A stretch of DNA of 64,000 bases from Spirometra erinaceieuropaei. Its lineage: Eukaryota > Platyhelminthes > Cestoda > Diphyllobothriidea > Diphyllobothriidae. Below the pieces are notes generated by a model. That model worked only from the letters and a program-made list of their open reading frames with translations, did not search any database and was not told the origin of the DNA. The DNA lies in contig CACRXP010000154.1 of assembly GCA_902702965.1 (NCBI GenBank), forward strand, positions 740,144 to 804,143, given 5' to 3'. Positions 47,387-59,499 of this stretch are shown piece by piece (position 1 is the first letter of the stretch; the number at the start of each line of letters is the position of its first letter). A program made the translations under genes and the position numbers.

Positions 47387-49060
47387 AAACAAGACTTTCA
47401 GTAGATGCCGTAGGCATTAGGATTGCCATAAACTTCACTCACAATTGATAGTATATTCTGGCTCTCGTCGTTATTGTCAAAATTTGTATGTAAAACCGGT
47501 GTGTCTTTTTGTTAATCTGTTTTTCAAGACGTGTGTCTTTTTTAATGTGTTTCTCAAGACGTTGCAGTTAGTCATCGTTCCCCAGGACAATGTTTATTCG
47601 TTTAAGTTTAACATGCCAAATACGCAACTTTAGGATGCAAATAAACCAGAATCGGCTCTATTTCACTATAAATATCACTGTTAATAGACTCCTCGACTGA
47701 TGTAGAGTCTGATAAAATGCGTCCTTAAAACGACAGTAGATCATGCTTGATGATGAACAGACCAGAGTTTGACGTCGACCTGACTCGTTTATAGAGTTCA
47801 CTCGTTAACTGACTGGCACATGTGTGACTTTAGCTGTGAGGACTGTTGATTATCAGCTGGGCGTGTTCGAGAGGGAGAGAGCGAGAGGAGGAAGAGAAAT
47901 ATCTCAACGGGAAATATTGATTAAGCTGCTGACGTTTATGAAGCCTAATTGGTTCACCACTGCCAACGTGTTAAATACACAAATCTGACAGGAATGCAAA
48001 TAATGTGCCCAACTGGTCTGTCTTAGAGCGCTTGATTTTGTTCATAAATTCAACTTTTTGGCGGATGTTTAACAGGCCTTACAACGGCGGACTTTACGAT
48101 TCGTCACCACAGCGAAAAGTTTATCAACTCCAGTGGGTTTTTCTTGATCTTTTGGCTCTTTTTCTCCGATATCGTGTGCATCATCTGAGGTGTCTCGGCG
48201 ACTTTCTCAAGTTTTGTAATATCGATTTGTCCTACTTTTTTGTTACGCAGTGAAACAAAGCATTACATAATGCATCTTTGCATTTATCGCCACGGCAGTG
48301 GTGGGGCAATTATCCCTCCAAGCAATCGGCAGACAGATAAGTTCGTTTCGATGAGTTCTGTCTCCTTCTCAGATTTTCACTGTAGTTTTCTCAATCTTGC
48401 TAGATGGAGGGGTGTAGAGCGTGCGGCGTTTAATCCTAGTCGATGTGCTGTATTGAACATTTGTTCAGTGGGTGGTTGCTCTATGGACCTGTAATCGCAT
48501 TCGGTATTTGTGTTTAGGCATCTTTTTGCTGCATCTTACTGAACTTGAATTTTGTCATAGAACAAGTACTCGGTATATTCAGTGATTTTACTTTTCCGTA
48601 TATAAGCCCTTTATTCTTTGCAACGAAATGTCGATTTGAAAACTGGCTTTCCTGGTTTACGATATTTTAATTGCTTCTTTTTTTCGCTGTAGACGTTACT
48701 GTAGTGGAAGAATCTGGTGTCAGCACAAGTCATTTTCAACTGAAGTTGTTATTTGTTTCACAGCTCTTTATCAATTTTTCGTGCTAAGAATAGGGGACTT
48801 AACGGTTTAGAGTGTAGATATGTTTTGGAAGGTCATTTACTTTGCATCAGGGCATCAGATTGCGCAACAACCTGCTAGATTTGAAACCATCTGGCTGTCA
48901 TCACATTGCCTTATTTCTTACGTGAAATTTACCGCCCTAAAGCATCCGAAAACTGTTTCTTCACTTTTGTGAATCATGCTTCTTTTGGGATATGCAACAA
49001 TATGTCCCTGGTGCACGACCTAACACAAATTTCTCGTTTCCGCCCAGTAACCTTGGTCAT
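47387..49060. other. Upstream flank of the 595-codon ORF
   Basis: No exon recognised. A purine-rich tract lies at 47866-47900. Frames at 48005-48253 and 48240-48494 (82 and 84 codons) overlap in different frames and are probably chance. Confidence 0.4.
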
Positions 49061-49065
49061 ATGTG

Positions 49066-49114
49066 ATTGGCTAAAAATGTAGACTGACTATTGGTAAGTC
49101 ATTTTCATAAAAAG
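49066..49114 (+). promoter_or_regulatory. Candidate promoter: two inverted CCAAT boxes and a TATA-like site
   Basis: ATTGG occurs at 49066-49070 and 49090-49094 (CCAAT on the minus strand), and a TATA-like CATAAAAAG at 49106-49114. Spacing would put transcription start near 49135-49145 and leave a short 5' leader before the ATG at 49179. Alternatively GTAAGT at 49094 and TTTCACAG ending at 49140 could be the ends of a 47-nt intron in the 5' UTR. Both readings leave the same start codon. Confidence 0.35.
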
Positions 49115-49178
49115 AACGTTTGCCTGAGACACGTTTCACAGCTATTTCTGCTAAAAGAAAAAGCTTGATTTTAAAAAC

Positions 49179-50966
49179 ATGGGTGGTGGCAGCGGGCAGT
49201 GTTCTCTTGTCTTAGAGAACCCTCGTAGTGGACACCAGCTGGACATCGGTCAACCAGAAGGGTATCATTTGCAGACGCTTCGAGAGAATTTTCTTCCTAT
49301 GCGCGTCTTTCGAAGGATATTCAGTGGTTTTGCCTGCAGAGAACCCGTAATCTTCACTAATCATGCTACGGAAAGTCCTTGCGACACAGACTTTTCCACA
49401 GCTTCAATGAAAAGCAGATACAGGGAGGGGCAGCTTGTAATCAGAACAGGACTGCCCATTCATCCAGTGAGAAATACACAGATGCGGCGTAGAACGTTGA
49501 AGAACGTGGTTTGTGACATAAGCACAACCTACGATAAGACAGAGACCAAAACCCTCTTTGTTGACGAAGAGAAAGGCACACTTCAGACTTGCTCGGTTCG
49601 ACTGAATCCCCTGCAATCATCAGCTATGTATCAGAGGTTCTGCAACTCCCCCGAAGACGTTGACAAGAACAGCCGTCGTCCTGTTTCTGTTACCAGTAAT
49701 GCAGGCGTGATGCAGTTTTACTCCCTTAAGACAAAATATTCTGCTACCAGGAAGAAACGCCTTTCATCATACCTAAAGAACACAGCCAGTTGGCCGTACA
49801 TTAATACGTGTGGACGAAATGACCGCAATGCGGCTACTGAAAAGCTCTGCCAACGAAGTCATTCAAATTGCTCCCTAAAGGACCGCTCGCATCCACTGTC
49901 GGCATCCTACCTTTCCTGTCCTGATGACTACCTCAAATGCGTTCATGGCATTTCCCTAGGAAAATGGGGGAAAGTGCCAAATTACCTGACAACAAACGTT
50001 AATGTAAATGCCCCGATTAGCGTCCTTGAATTACAGGGTGACCTTCATGCTGGCCGCAATTTCTGCTCCCTTCTTGAACTATTTCTCTTCAGCATCCTAA
50101 ATCGCCCTCCAACTTGTCGTCAGCGATCCAAACAGGTCTTACGGACGACGGAAAATGTGAAACCCCTTGGTATGTTAACCTCAATCATGGACAGAATTAT
50201 AACCTCTGGGGCGTACGTTGAATGCTATAACGGGTCGGCGGGAACTCGAGGTTTTTCCATCAGCTTGGTATACCAGCTCTACAAAGCAGCGACTGCACAG
50301 TTGTTAGAACAAACGGAGTTGCCAGGAACTTTATCACACCAGCAGTTTGACGCACACTGTTTCCTACGAAGGCTCCTTCAGAGTGGGCTTTGTCTTCCGT
50401 CAAATTTCTTTCAGCTATGTAACGCTAGTGAGTGTCGCACGGAAGAGACAACGGAACCTCTCTCAAGGTTTCTTCTGGCATTGGCCCAGTGGCGGGTGGA
50501 GTCTGATCTACAGGAGAAAGTCCCGCTGCCATACAGGGCTCATCTTGCACTCCTGTTGAACCTAGTCTACGCCGGTGCTGAGAAGTTACCTGATCTACCC
50601 TCGCGGTGCGGTCTAGGCGACCCGGTTGGAAAACTTGCAACTAAATATTACAGGCTATTTGAGTTGCTGATTCATCGAGGACGTTCGCGTCTGTTTCTGC
50701 GAGCACGTGGCCTTGTTCGCCGGATGCTTCCAAAGAGGTTTTTCCGGGAGATTGTGCGAGATAAGCTTGACAGTGCAAATTCCCTGCTTAACACGCTTCA
50801 AGAACAGTGTTTACGAATGCGTGAAGACGAACTGGATGCCTTTCGTAAGTGTTTGGAGTTAATTGATCGGCTGCCTGACGTCTTGCGGAGACGGCTAATG
50901 TTCCTGGAAGTCGGCGACTTATCGTTTGAAATTACTTTTATATTGAACAGTCATGTGCTTGTTTAA
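49179..50966 (+). CDS. Intronless 595-aa protein, function unknown
   Basis: The only long ORF in the window and the best gene candidate. The ATG sits in good context (A at -3, G at +4), and an in-frame TAA at 49152-49154 fixes it as the first possible start. The N-terminal part (about 1-250) is rich in Ser, Thr, Arg, Lys and Cys with no clear fold and may be disordered. From about 255 it becomes Leu-rich and looks helical: LLELFLFSILN, then SISLVYQLYKAATAQLLEQ, LSRFLLALAQWRV, YRAHLALLLNLVYAG and a basic helical tail with RRMLPKRFFREIV and LPDVLRRRLMFL. No signal peptide, membrane segment or retroelement motif (no YVDD, FADD, integrase or CCHC) is visible. The ending LPxxLRRRL faintly recalls the RhoGAP-like tail of DEPDC1-type proteins, but there is no DEP domain and I do not assign it. 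No AATAAA follows closely; AATATA near 50983 is the nearest variant. It could be the main exon of a longer gene or an unrecognised element ORF. Confidence 0.7.
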   Translation: MGGGSGQCSLVLENPRSGHQLDIGQPEGYHLQTLRENFLPMRVFRRIFSGFACREPVIFTNHATESPCDTDFSTASMKSRYREGQLVIRTGLPIHPVRNTQMRRRTLKNVVCDISTTYDKTETKTLFVDEEKGTLQTCSVRLNPLQSSAMYQRFCNSPEDVDKNSRRPVSVTSNAGVMQFYSLKTKYSATRKKRLSSYLKNTASWPYINTCGRNDRNAATEKLCQRSHSNCSLKDRSHPLSASYLSCPDDYLKCVHGISLGKWGKVPNYLTTNVNVNAPISVLELQGDLHAGRNFCSLLELFLFSILNRPPTCRQRSKQVLRTTENVKPLGMLTSIMDRIITSGAYVECYNGSAGTRGFSISLVYQLYKAATAQLLEQTELPGTLSHQQFDAHCFLRRLLQSGLCLPSNFFQLCNASECRTEETTEPLSRFLLALAQWRVESDLQEKVPLPYRAHLALLLNLVYAGAEKLPDLPSRCGLGDPVGKLATKYYRLFELLIHRGRSRLFLRARGLVRRMLPKRFFREIVRDKLDSANSLLNTLQEQCLRMREDELDAFRKCLELIDRLPDVLRRRLMFLEVGDLSFEITFILNSHVLV

Positions 50967-51839
50967 CACAGGATTTTTCATGTAATATACTTTTTCATTT
51001 AAGTTCGTGGCCCGAATAACAATTCATGTATTTTTTCCCATGTTTCTACGTTTTATGTACATTTAGTCTTTATGGTGCGTTTTTCACATTTGAATGAAGC
51101 CTGAAAATCCACAGACCAGTCTCTACTTTTAATCAAATAACCCGTCCGATCCGAAGGTGTTTTACGCCGTTTTTTCACATATTTAATCATTACATAGAAG
51201 ACGGACATTGTACAGGGTAGGTTGACCGTCGCAGCGACGATGTTCGTCGCTGTCATGCAAGGTGAACCGATCAGCGGGTGAATGGATGTGAATTTGTTTT
51301 TAATGAATCAGACTTGCGCGGCTTCTATCGCACTATCCTTTCTTGCACACCCTAATCCGACCAGAACGCAATGCCAGAAGGAACAAAACTTGACAGTGGT
51401 GTAGAGATGGGCAAAGCTAAACCGCTCGTTTATGCTTGCCCCACACGAACTGGTCCTCACTACGCTAACCAGACGTTTGTATTTGCGACTCCGTTCCAAC
51501 AAGAGTGAGATTACCATATAGCACTCAATATTCATGAGTATGTACAGCACACCACCTATGCATCGTACAACTAATAGGCGCTGGCATCCATGCGTGATAT
51601 AATTATCTGATCAAACAAAAGAATCGATTTTCCGCTCACCTTTGACCGAAGTCCTCTTCCGCAGTACGCAAAACTTTATGGAAAGGATAATCTTCTATAA
51701 AACGAAGATAAAAAGGCACAGATTGGAATGCCCAAGGGTTTCACAACGCCTATAGTTTTCAGCTAAAAAGTGCCGCCATATGCGAAATTTGTTTATAGAA
51801 CTGACACATAGGTCAGACGACTATAAAGCCTTTATGGCC
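50967..51839. other. Non-coding stretch downstream of the ORF
   Basis: Probable 3' UTR followed by intergenic sequence. Small minus-strand frames (51053-51256, 51308-51550) are not recognised. Confidence 0.4.
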
Positions 51840-52110
51840 ATACAGGGCTTTGTCTTGGCGCTCGCGTTAACGAGCATATGTTAGCCTTCCGCCGACGTGA
51901 CTCTCTGTTGGTGTTTGAGCCTGCCCTCGAGTATGACCGCCGCTTCAATGGGGACGGTAGTGAAGTGACCCCAGTTGCTAACACCAGACAGGCGAGAGAA
52001 TTCCTCGAAACTTGGCATTTTGGCACGACAAGCATCAACCGGCGCGTCGATGTAGACTCTCACTACGAGAGCTAATGTCCACGCTCACTGACTTGTTCCC
52101 ACCAAAACTG
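51840..52110 (+). mobile_element. PLE relic: C-terminal part of a GIY-YIG domain (family D)
   Basis: The plus-strand frame at 51878-52075 carries RRRDSLLVFE, then NTRQAREFLETWHFGTTSIN and RRVDVDSHYES, the Glu-containing helix and final segment of the PLE GIY-YIG nuclease (compare GRELIDAW...NSVDRF at 15.0 kb and LEAWYSDANSINRH at 17.6 kb). The GIY-YIG motif is not found upstream and the downstream continuation (LTDLFPP) needs a frame reading through or beyond a stop, so it is a dead fragment. It belongs to a different subfamily from the other three PLEs here. The Pro/Ser-rich sequence up to about 52370 is probably its tail. Confidence 0.65.
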
Positions 52111-52379
52111 CTAGTCCCTGCCGGGCCAAGTAGAACAATACTGTCGCACCACCTTCAATCCATCCTTGCGACACGACGAACAGCAACTAAAATTTTAACA
52201 CCAAAGCCAGCGCACTGGACTCTGACCTCGTCCCGCATCAGTTACCAGCCGCCCGCGTTCCCACCGATCTCCAATTTTCTCGCTTCTTCCCCTCATCCTC
52301 CTCCTACTCCTCCCTCTTCAGCACAGGAAGCCCCAGCGGCTTTCCCTACGCTCCCCATGAGCAAAGCTTAACATAACTC

Positions 52380-55300
52380 GGTGCTCACCCTTCTCCCCCG
52401 TCTGTCTGTCGTTATCTGTCCTGTTCGATCTCGCTTTCGCCTCTTCTCACTTCGACTTGTTGGTGTCACTAACTTGAAAATTCACGCGTACAACTCGATT
52501 TTCCGAAGAGTCTTCTCTTTTTTCATTAAATAACCTCGGAATGCACACTACGTCAGTTATTCAGTATGCGTGCACGTATGCGTGGGCAAACGTAAAGGAG
52601 TTGCGTGGGTTTAGGACCTGCAAAAATTAAAGACTCCAGTACATTGGCCGTCCAGTTCTGGAAAACTTCGCCACTGCAGTCATTGTTTGAAAAATGCACA
52701 TTGAAAAACAATGGTAAAATACGACGTGATCACTTCAAAACTTCCTTTCGAAATTACCAGCCAACGTGAATAAAAGTTTGATGGGGACCAACCTTTAGTT
52801 ATGACTACGAGACACATACACGCTCGAGCTCCTTCTTGTCACCTTTGCGCATGGTATTCTCGGTCTACTACCTGTCAGTAAAATACGGCTTAGAATCATT
52901 GTTCCACACACACAAACACACACCCACACACACAGAGAGCACATCCGTGAATGTGAAGCTAAGACATTTTTTTTAGTGGTCTTGTGCTATTGCGTAGAAC
53001 AGACAGTACACAGTGTTTAAGATGTTTGGTTCGATTTGGAAATTACAATTAGTAGGACTTTTATACCACCAAGCCGCCTAATTGACTGCAATTGCTGTCT
53101 AAATAATTAATTACCAGTTTTCAAGTTATTGGTTTGCCGTTTAAGTATGCTCCTTTAATCAAGCTTTGAATGCCTAAACTCGGTGAACCGCATGTTTCTG
53201 CCTAAATACCAACCGTAACAATACTAAAAGATGCTGCCAGGATATTGCACAGAAATAGAAATCCGAGTGGCAACCTTTGGTAAATCGATTAACTGCTATA
53301 ACCCATTTGTGCTTTTTGACTTTTTTGAATATACACACAGCTGTTTCCCAGTATCTCTCATCAGATGGCCCCTAGCACTGCAACTCAAGCATTCCTCAAA
53401 CGAAACTGAGAACTGACAGATGCCAGTACGTTAGGGAGAAAAATAAGGTAAATGTGTAGGGCAGGCATCGTTTCAAGTCTTCTGAAAACGAGGTCCATTT
53501 CGTCTACTTACTGGCGCATGCGTTGTTCTTTGTTCAGTTCAGTGCCCTGGCTTTGTGCGCAAATGTACGGAAAGAACAACACATTCGCTTATCACTCCTT
53601 GGTCGGAGCGATTTTAATTTCATCAACACTGTCTTAGCGCTACTGCCCTATCTGCGCGCCAAAGAGGCGGAAATAGGTGTAACGACCGATAATATTCAAG
53701 GATGTAGTTTGCATTGGCTCACTGTTCACTTATATAAAGCAAACAGTTTGCAATGCGAAAGAAGAAAGTATGCTTTAGAATTTGCGTAATATCGCGAGGA
53801 TTTAGAATAATGGTTCCTAACGCGGGGATGCCTGCGTCCAAGAAGATATTTTGCCACAAACTAAACCTTTAAATGTACAGAATATTGTTGCAAATATAAT
53901 TTGCTCTTGCTTCAATCTATGGTTAGGAGACTTTGCACAGATTAACCCTGATGGGCGCCTACTTATCTTCGGTTATCTTAGAACGGGGCATATACAAAGT
54001 ATGAATTGTCTGTGCTAAAATAAAGTGTCTTTTAAAACTGGCAGATTATTTTTTTCCGTGCCGCAACATCTTATTATTTTGCTTCGCTCCGTCGGGTATG
54101 TTCCTAAAAATTAAAAAAAATATTTTCTGAAACTGAGTGCTGTTCGAACACGTGAAGTTAAACTTTTCATGCACCAGTCTTTGCTCCGTGTCATATCTGC
54201 AAAGGAGGCAACTAAGAGGCTTTCGAGACATGCATGGGCTTAGATATTCACAGCGTCTCAAAAAGTAATCACCTTTCTGAAATGTTTTCCGCAATCCAAT
54301 ACCTTATTTTTGATATTAAAATTATCCTAGCAATATTTTGTAAAATAATTTGGCTTAGCAATAATAGCTTTTAGTCGGTTTTTTGCGGCAATAAAATCCG
54401 CTCTTATGTTCACAGATGGATGAACTGAAGCAGACGTTTTTTTTAGAACTCGGTAAATGTTCATGTTTTAGAACCTTCGCTTTCTCGCGTGTTCGTAGTT
54501 TCTCATGGTCCGCATGCATCCTGTCATGTTCGCAAACACAGGTCACGCACCGCAGATGGAATGCTATAAACGGCTATTCTTCGACTTGCCAAGACGGTCG
54601 ATGTGTCCCAAAGTGGGAATAGGAGAGAATTTTTTTAAGTACGATACACAAATTTGGCGCTGTTTAGCTAGGTTTTTATCCAACAGGTGACATAAACGTC
54701 TAGTAAATGTACCGTCAATTAGTTTTTACAGTTAGGACCTTACTGTTTTCAAACTGTTCGTCTTTATCACATTGATGAGTCTAAAGGGGCGACATTATTT
54801 TCGTGCACCTAATCATATAAACTGCTGTAATCTGACTTTACTTGAACACTGGTTTATTGAAATAAATCAATACATAATGGGTTGCTCTTTTTCGAAAGTC
54901 TGGAATTTCCAATGGATATGTCCGGTTTCTTAAAAGCTAAACGTAAAAATTTAATCGTTTACCAATAAAGAAGATTAACAACGAAACTCATAAGTAAGGA
55001 GGGGCTATTTAATGTGTAAGTCCATTACTTTCACTGCTATAATATATCTGTGTATTTAATTCATTAGAGATGTTGTATTAGGCTTAGAATTTTGACTAAG
55101 CTTCAGAAAATGATCAAATTTATAGCCAAAACTTAGGCTGAATTTACGGTTAAGACTAGATCGACAATTAAGTTTGCCTTTGCATTTTACGCCGCCAGCC
55201 CTTCTTGGACTATTCATCTTGGGTTTCGTATGTTCCTCTCGTTTATGCATCTTCGTTTCGAATATGTCAAATAGCGCTATATGTCCTGGAAATATGTGAT

Positions 55301-57152
55301 ACTAATAAAACGGACACACGACAGACACACGAGTTTTTTCGATGCCTTCCACAGATTCGCTTATTCCCCGTCGATAAAACTAACATTAATATTTTGTATT
55401 ACAGGGGTCGCTGGGCTCTATTTTCTTAATAGTTTCCAATGTCCAATCTTCACCAAAGAAGTAAGCTGAAATTTTATGAGTTGAAAAAAGTCCGCAAACA
55501 CTTGAATACTTAGATGCAAAAGTTTTTCCCGGTGCATTCAAACGCTGTAGATATAAATTCAATAAATATATTAAAGGGCTGGTGTCTTTAACTGCTTTTC
55601 GCAGTCAGCACTGATTGTAATAGTTGCCATCGTTGGCAAGCCGAGTTTTACTCGTTACGTGACATGTAATTGGACCAAAAAAGGCTATTAAGTTGCCACA
55701 TAACTGAATGCAGCATTAAATAAATTTAAGATGTACACAAGCTTACCCTACTCTATACTCTATACTGGGAGCCCTGGAAATCTCATGAATGCGCAAAGAA
55801 AAAAGGGATATTAAGACAAAATTTTCTAACTTGCTTATTCGGATGGGGTTAGAGCCACCTTTGCCGACATATCTGTGATCAGAAGGTCCTCTTGTTAATT
55901 TGAGGCCCTAGCTATTGCATGGAAAATTTGTAATCTTCAGTTGGCATTTCCTTTTCCCGAAAGCGGTCTTTCTAGTAATTTGTGAAGAATTCATTGTTCC
56001 TAAATTGGACGCTTTTTTTCTGGCTGCTCGCTAATAATTTATCGAATTTGATTCATATATTCGATGACAAATCGTACACGATTCCGGATGTTCAGCCCAC
56101 ATGAGCTCTCTATTGATTCTGAAGCAATGGGAGATAAAGCTGACGGATGATCCGAAGCGAGGAGAATAACAACGATGTAAGCCTAACTATCTAGTTTCCT
56201 GTAATTCCCTTGCTAACAGGCTTGATCTTAACTACCTTATCCGCTGGTTAAATTAGTCTACTGCACATATCCAAACCTACTACCGCAACATCATCATTGG
56301 TCATCTTCAATTTTCGATTGTTTTAAGAGATTAATTGTCAGCACTTTCCAAAACACGCCCGTTTTGCAAATGAAATGTGTTAACATTTAAAATTAAAAGC
56401 TTTCGGAACAATCCTGAGGAATTGGGGGCAAGCAAAGTTAGTGGTTAGAGACTATTTATTTGTCGTGCTCCACGAATGTAACAAGGACTCGTCGGCTTTG
56501 ACCACTGGAATAGCGATAGTGTGGACTCTCCGCGCGGGCTATCTTCTAAAAAATCGTGTCTGTTCTTGCCAGTAATCCCCAACTACATACTGGTCTTGGT
56601 GTTTGAGTAAAACGTTTCTTATCGACGAGAGGGGATAATTCCACAATTTTGTTGGACCTATTATTCTCATTTGCACTGCTCGCATCTCAAGTGTGAAGGG
56701 CAAAAGTCCGCCGTTTTGCTAAAACCTTCTTGTCCCTTGGGAGTTTTAGGGGGTTTTAAGAACACTCTGCAAAAGGAGACAAGGTGATACCTGTTAACTG
56801 AAGGAAAATTTGTTGACGCATGAGTGCGAACGCGCACGAACCCATCTACAAGACGCTGTAAACATACTAAGGATCAGTAGAGAAGAGACCAGGTGAGCAG
56901 AAACTTTTGTAATTCCGTTAATTCAAACGCCAATCAGCACAACATTTCGGAAAATTAATTCATTAATACGGATGGCAATTAACTTGAAGCTCCAGCAATC
57001 TAGACTAGATGCAGAGGGCGGTTCTAAAATCGTAGGCTCCCTTCTCCAAATTTGGTTGATTATAACATACTGCCAAATAGAAACAACTTTTCCTCAAGAG
57101 CTCATGAGACCAAAGAACCAAATTCATATTGCCCCAACTGTGAAAACCTCGG
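52380..57152. other. Non-coding stretch
   Basis: No supported gene. Holds a CA-rich microsatellite at 52908-52941. Frames at 53452-53789 and 54416-54690 are short, overlapping and unrecognised. Confidence 0.45.
52908..52941 (+). repeat. Imperfect (CA)n microsatellite
   Basis: About 34 bases of CA repeats interrupted by single A or C insertions, then a short GA run. Confidence 0.8.
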
Positions 57153-57233
57153 CGCCTCGGTAAGATTGGAACCCACACAGTAAGGAGAAGGCTTTAGTAC
57201 AGTCAACGCTCTAAACACTTGAGCTACGAGGCC
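57153..57233 (-). tRNA. tRNA-like sequence (tRNA pseudogene or SINE head)
   Basis: On the minus strand a GCCTCG/CGAGGC acceptor-like stem encloses a good D arm (GCTC, 9-nt loop, GAGC) and a T arm (GTGGG, TTCCAAT loop, CTTAC, with two G-T pairs). The anticodon region GACTGTACTAAAG contains GTA as in tRNA-Tyr, but its stem does not pair and the variable region is too long unless an intron is present. Acceptor pairing makes it better than the 11.4 kb SINE head, yet I judge it a pseudogene or SINE head rather than a working tRNA. Confidence 0.4.
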
Positions 57234-58019
57234 CCGCCGGACGACTCGAGTTTAATCACATTTGACAAAAATGTCGTGGACTGGGTTGATAAGTGTCCCC
57301 TGGAGTTAGTCAGACACCTCGTTCCAACGCTACCTTCATGACCTGGCTGGATTGTTGTGACCATTTAGGGTGGGGAGGGGGAAAGTGACACAGTTAAGGT
57401 ATGGACGTTATCTGTAGGTTTAACATGAAATATGGATGGGACCAGTTCGGGCAGCCATGCATGGATAGGTCGCACCATGCAAATGTTCGTTCGTGCATAA
57501 CTGGTACCCAACTCTCACCCCATGCTAGGCTCGGCCTCGCAGCAACAGCCCGGTAATCGCCTCGAAAGGCAGTCTAAACCGCATCATGGTATTCGGTGCT
57601 GTGTCAACACACTCGGTAGCTCTGCCCCCATTCCCATCCCTCCCCCCTTCCTCCCTAACTTTCCCCTCCTTCACCCGGTCCCTCCTGCCAATCTCACTTT
57701 GAAAGTCCTACTGAAAGGGCAACAGGCAATTCCGTAGGGGGCACAAGCTAACTCAGGCCGCACTGCGCTAAAGAAAATCGAAATTCACAGTCAACGTCTA
57801 AATGGCCATATCTTGGGATAGTGCCGCCTAACCCTTCGCGATAAGGAGGTTAGAAAAGGTGCCCTAAATCAGTGTTGGAAAATCGCAGAATTTCCCATAT
57901 ACCGTGGCTCGTACAACCGACATTCGCGGACAAACAAACTAAACGAACAACGTTAACCTCCGTCCCCCTCCCCTCCGCACTCGTTCAGGCTTCTTGGGTG
58001 AGTCCGCTCATTCTGCCAG

Positions 58020-58740
58020 TTTAGAATGTTCGCCTCTATATAAACAACCCGAGGAACAGCCGGCCAGGAAATAGAACAACGCACATAGATCGGTAGCAGG
58101 CGTCTATATGGTGCACATTGTTGCTCTCAGGGAGACGCGGTTATTTGAACAACGTGAGCTACAGGAAGAGATCAGTGCCGGCTACACGTTTTTCTGGAGC
58201 GGCCGTTTAAAGGCAGAACGACGTGACGCCGGCGTAGTCTCTGCCATCCGAAGCGGAATCGTGGAACGACTATCCTATCTGCTGCAGGGTGTCAAAGACA
58301 GCCTAATGAACCTGTCTCTAACTCGTTGAGGGGCCACGTTTGCCACCAATGACCGGCTCCGACGAATCAAAGATCAAGGTCTACGAAGACCTGACGACTG
58401 TGCCGAAGATGGACAAGCTGGCCGTCACTGATGACTTCAAACCTCCCGTCGGGAGAAACTAAGCTGCCTGAAATGGAGTGCTGGACACTCACGGAAGGGG
58501 CGACTGAAACGGCAACGGACTTCTTCCCCCGCGAACCTTCACGGAACAACGCTTCTTCCTGACCAACGCTTTCCGCATTCCGATGCGAAAGGACACAAGT
58601 TGGATCCATCCGCAATCGCTGAGAGGGCAGCTTGACTGCGTTCTTCTCCTGAAGTGAGATCGATAGGACGTGCTGGGGACAGAGTCTTTGTGCAACACCG
58701 ACGGCTGGACGGATCATCGTCTCGTCATCTCCAAAATGAG
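58020..58740 (+). pseudogene. LINE endonuclease domain (frameshifted)
   Basis: The apurinic-type endonuclease nicks target DNA to prime reverse transcription. Visible motifs: IVALRETRLFEQ (Glu of the ETR motif kept), AGYTFFWSGR and RDAGVVSAIRSGIV in the 58108-58326 frame; FRIPMRKDTSWIHP near 58570; and GWTDHRLVISKM at 58703-58738, whose Asp-His pair (58712-58717) is the catalytic C-terminal motif. Asn/Asp motifs between 58330 and 58560 are blurred by frameshifts and stops. Confidence 0.7.
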
Positions 58741-59499
58741 GCTCAAACTATGAGCATCAGGTAGGCTAGCTAATATTCTGCTCACTTTGCCTGCCCGCCG
58801 CTAACATCTCAGGAATCAATTGGCCTAGCACCTGGAAGAACTTCTGACCTCGGACGACAACGCCTTAGACGTCCCCGGACGCGCACATCGCCAACATCAG
58901 GACTGGTTGGGCGACAATGTCGCAGAAATCAGAAACCAGTTCGTCGAAAGACATAGGCCGCACAAGACCTACAGTGACCATCGGAACGCTTTATACAAGG
59001 CGGCCCTCTTCCGATACCGTCCCACCGGGGTGCAGCACGCCTGGATGGCTTACAGGACAGGGAGACTCCAAAGGTATGTTAATCGCAATGACATGAAAAA
59101 ACTTCTGCGCATCAATAAAGGTGGTCTGCGGTTCAACAATCAAAGAAATCGCGCCGCTTCTTAGCCTCGACGGAACAAAACTTCTGCCAGAGGAGTCACA
59201 GATTTAGAAGCGTTGGGCCAAGCACTTCAGAAGTATTCTTAACCGCCCATCTAAAGTGTCTGATGCTGTTATTAATCGATTTTCCAAAATGGACATAAAC
59301 GATCACCTGGATCACTCGTGTTTTCCCGGAAAAAAATTGATCAGTGCAAAATTCTTTAGCGGAGCAGCATCTTAATCCGAAGAAATTCCAGCCAAAATCC
59401 ACAAACATGACAGTCCATAGGTAATGAATGGCCTTATTAGGTATTCCGGGCATGTTAGCGCTATGCACAATTCGCACAGACTTTTTGGGATGCAACCGG

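Noticed and set aside
49186..49196. GGTGGCAGCGG near the start of the 595-codon ORF, which resembles a retroelement primer-binding site
   Set aside because: No LTR precedes it, it lies inside the coding frame, and no gag/pol motif follows.
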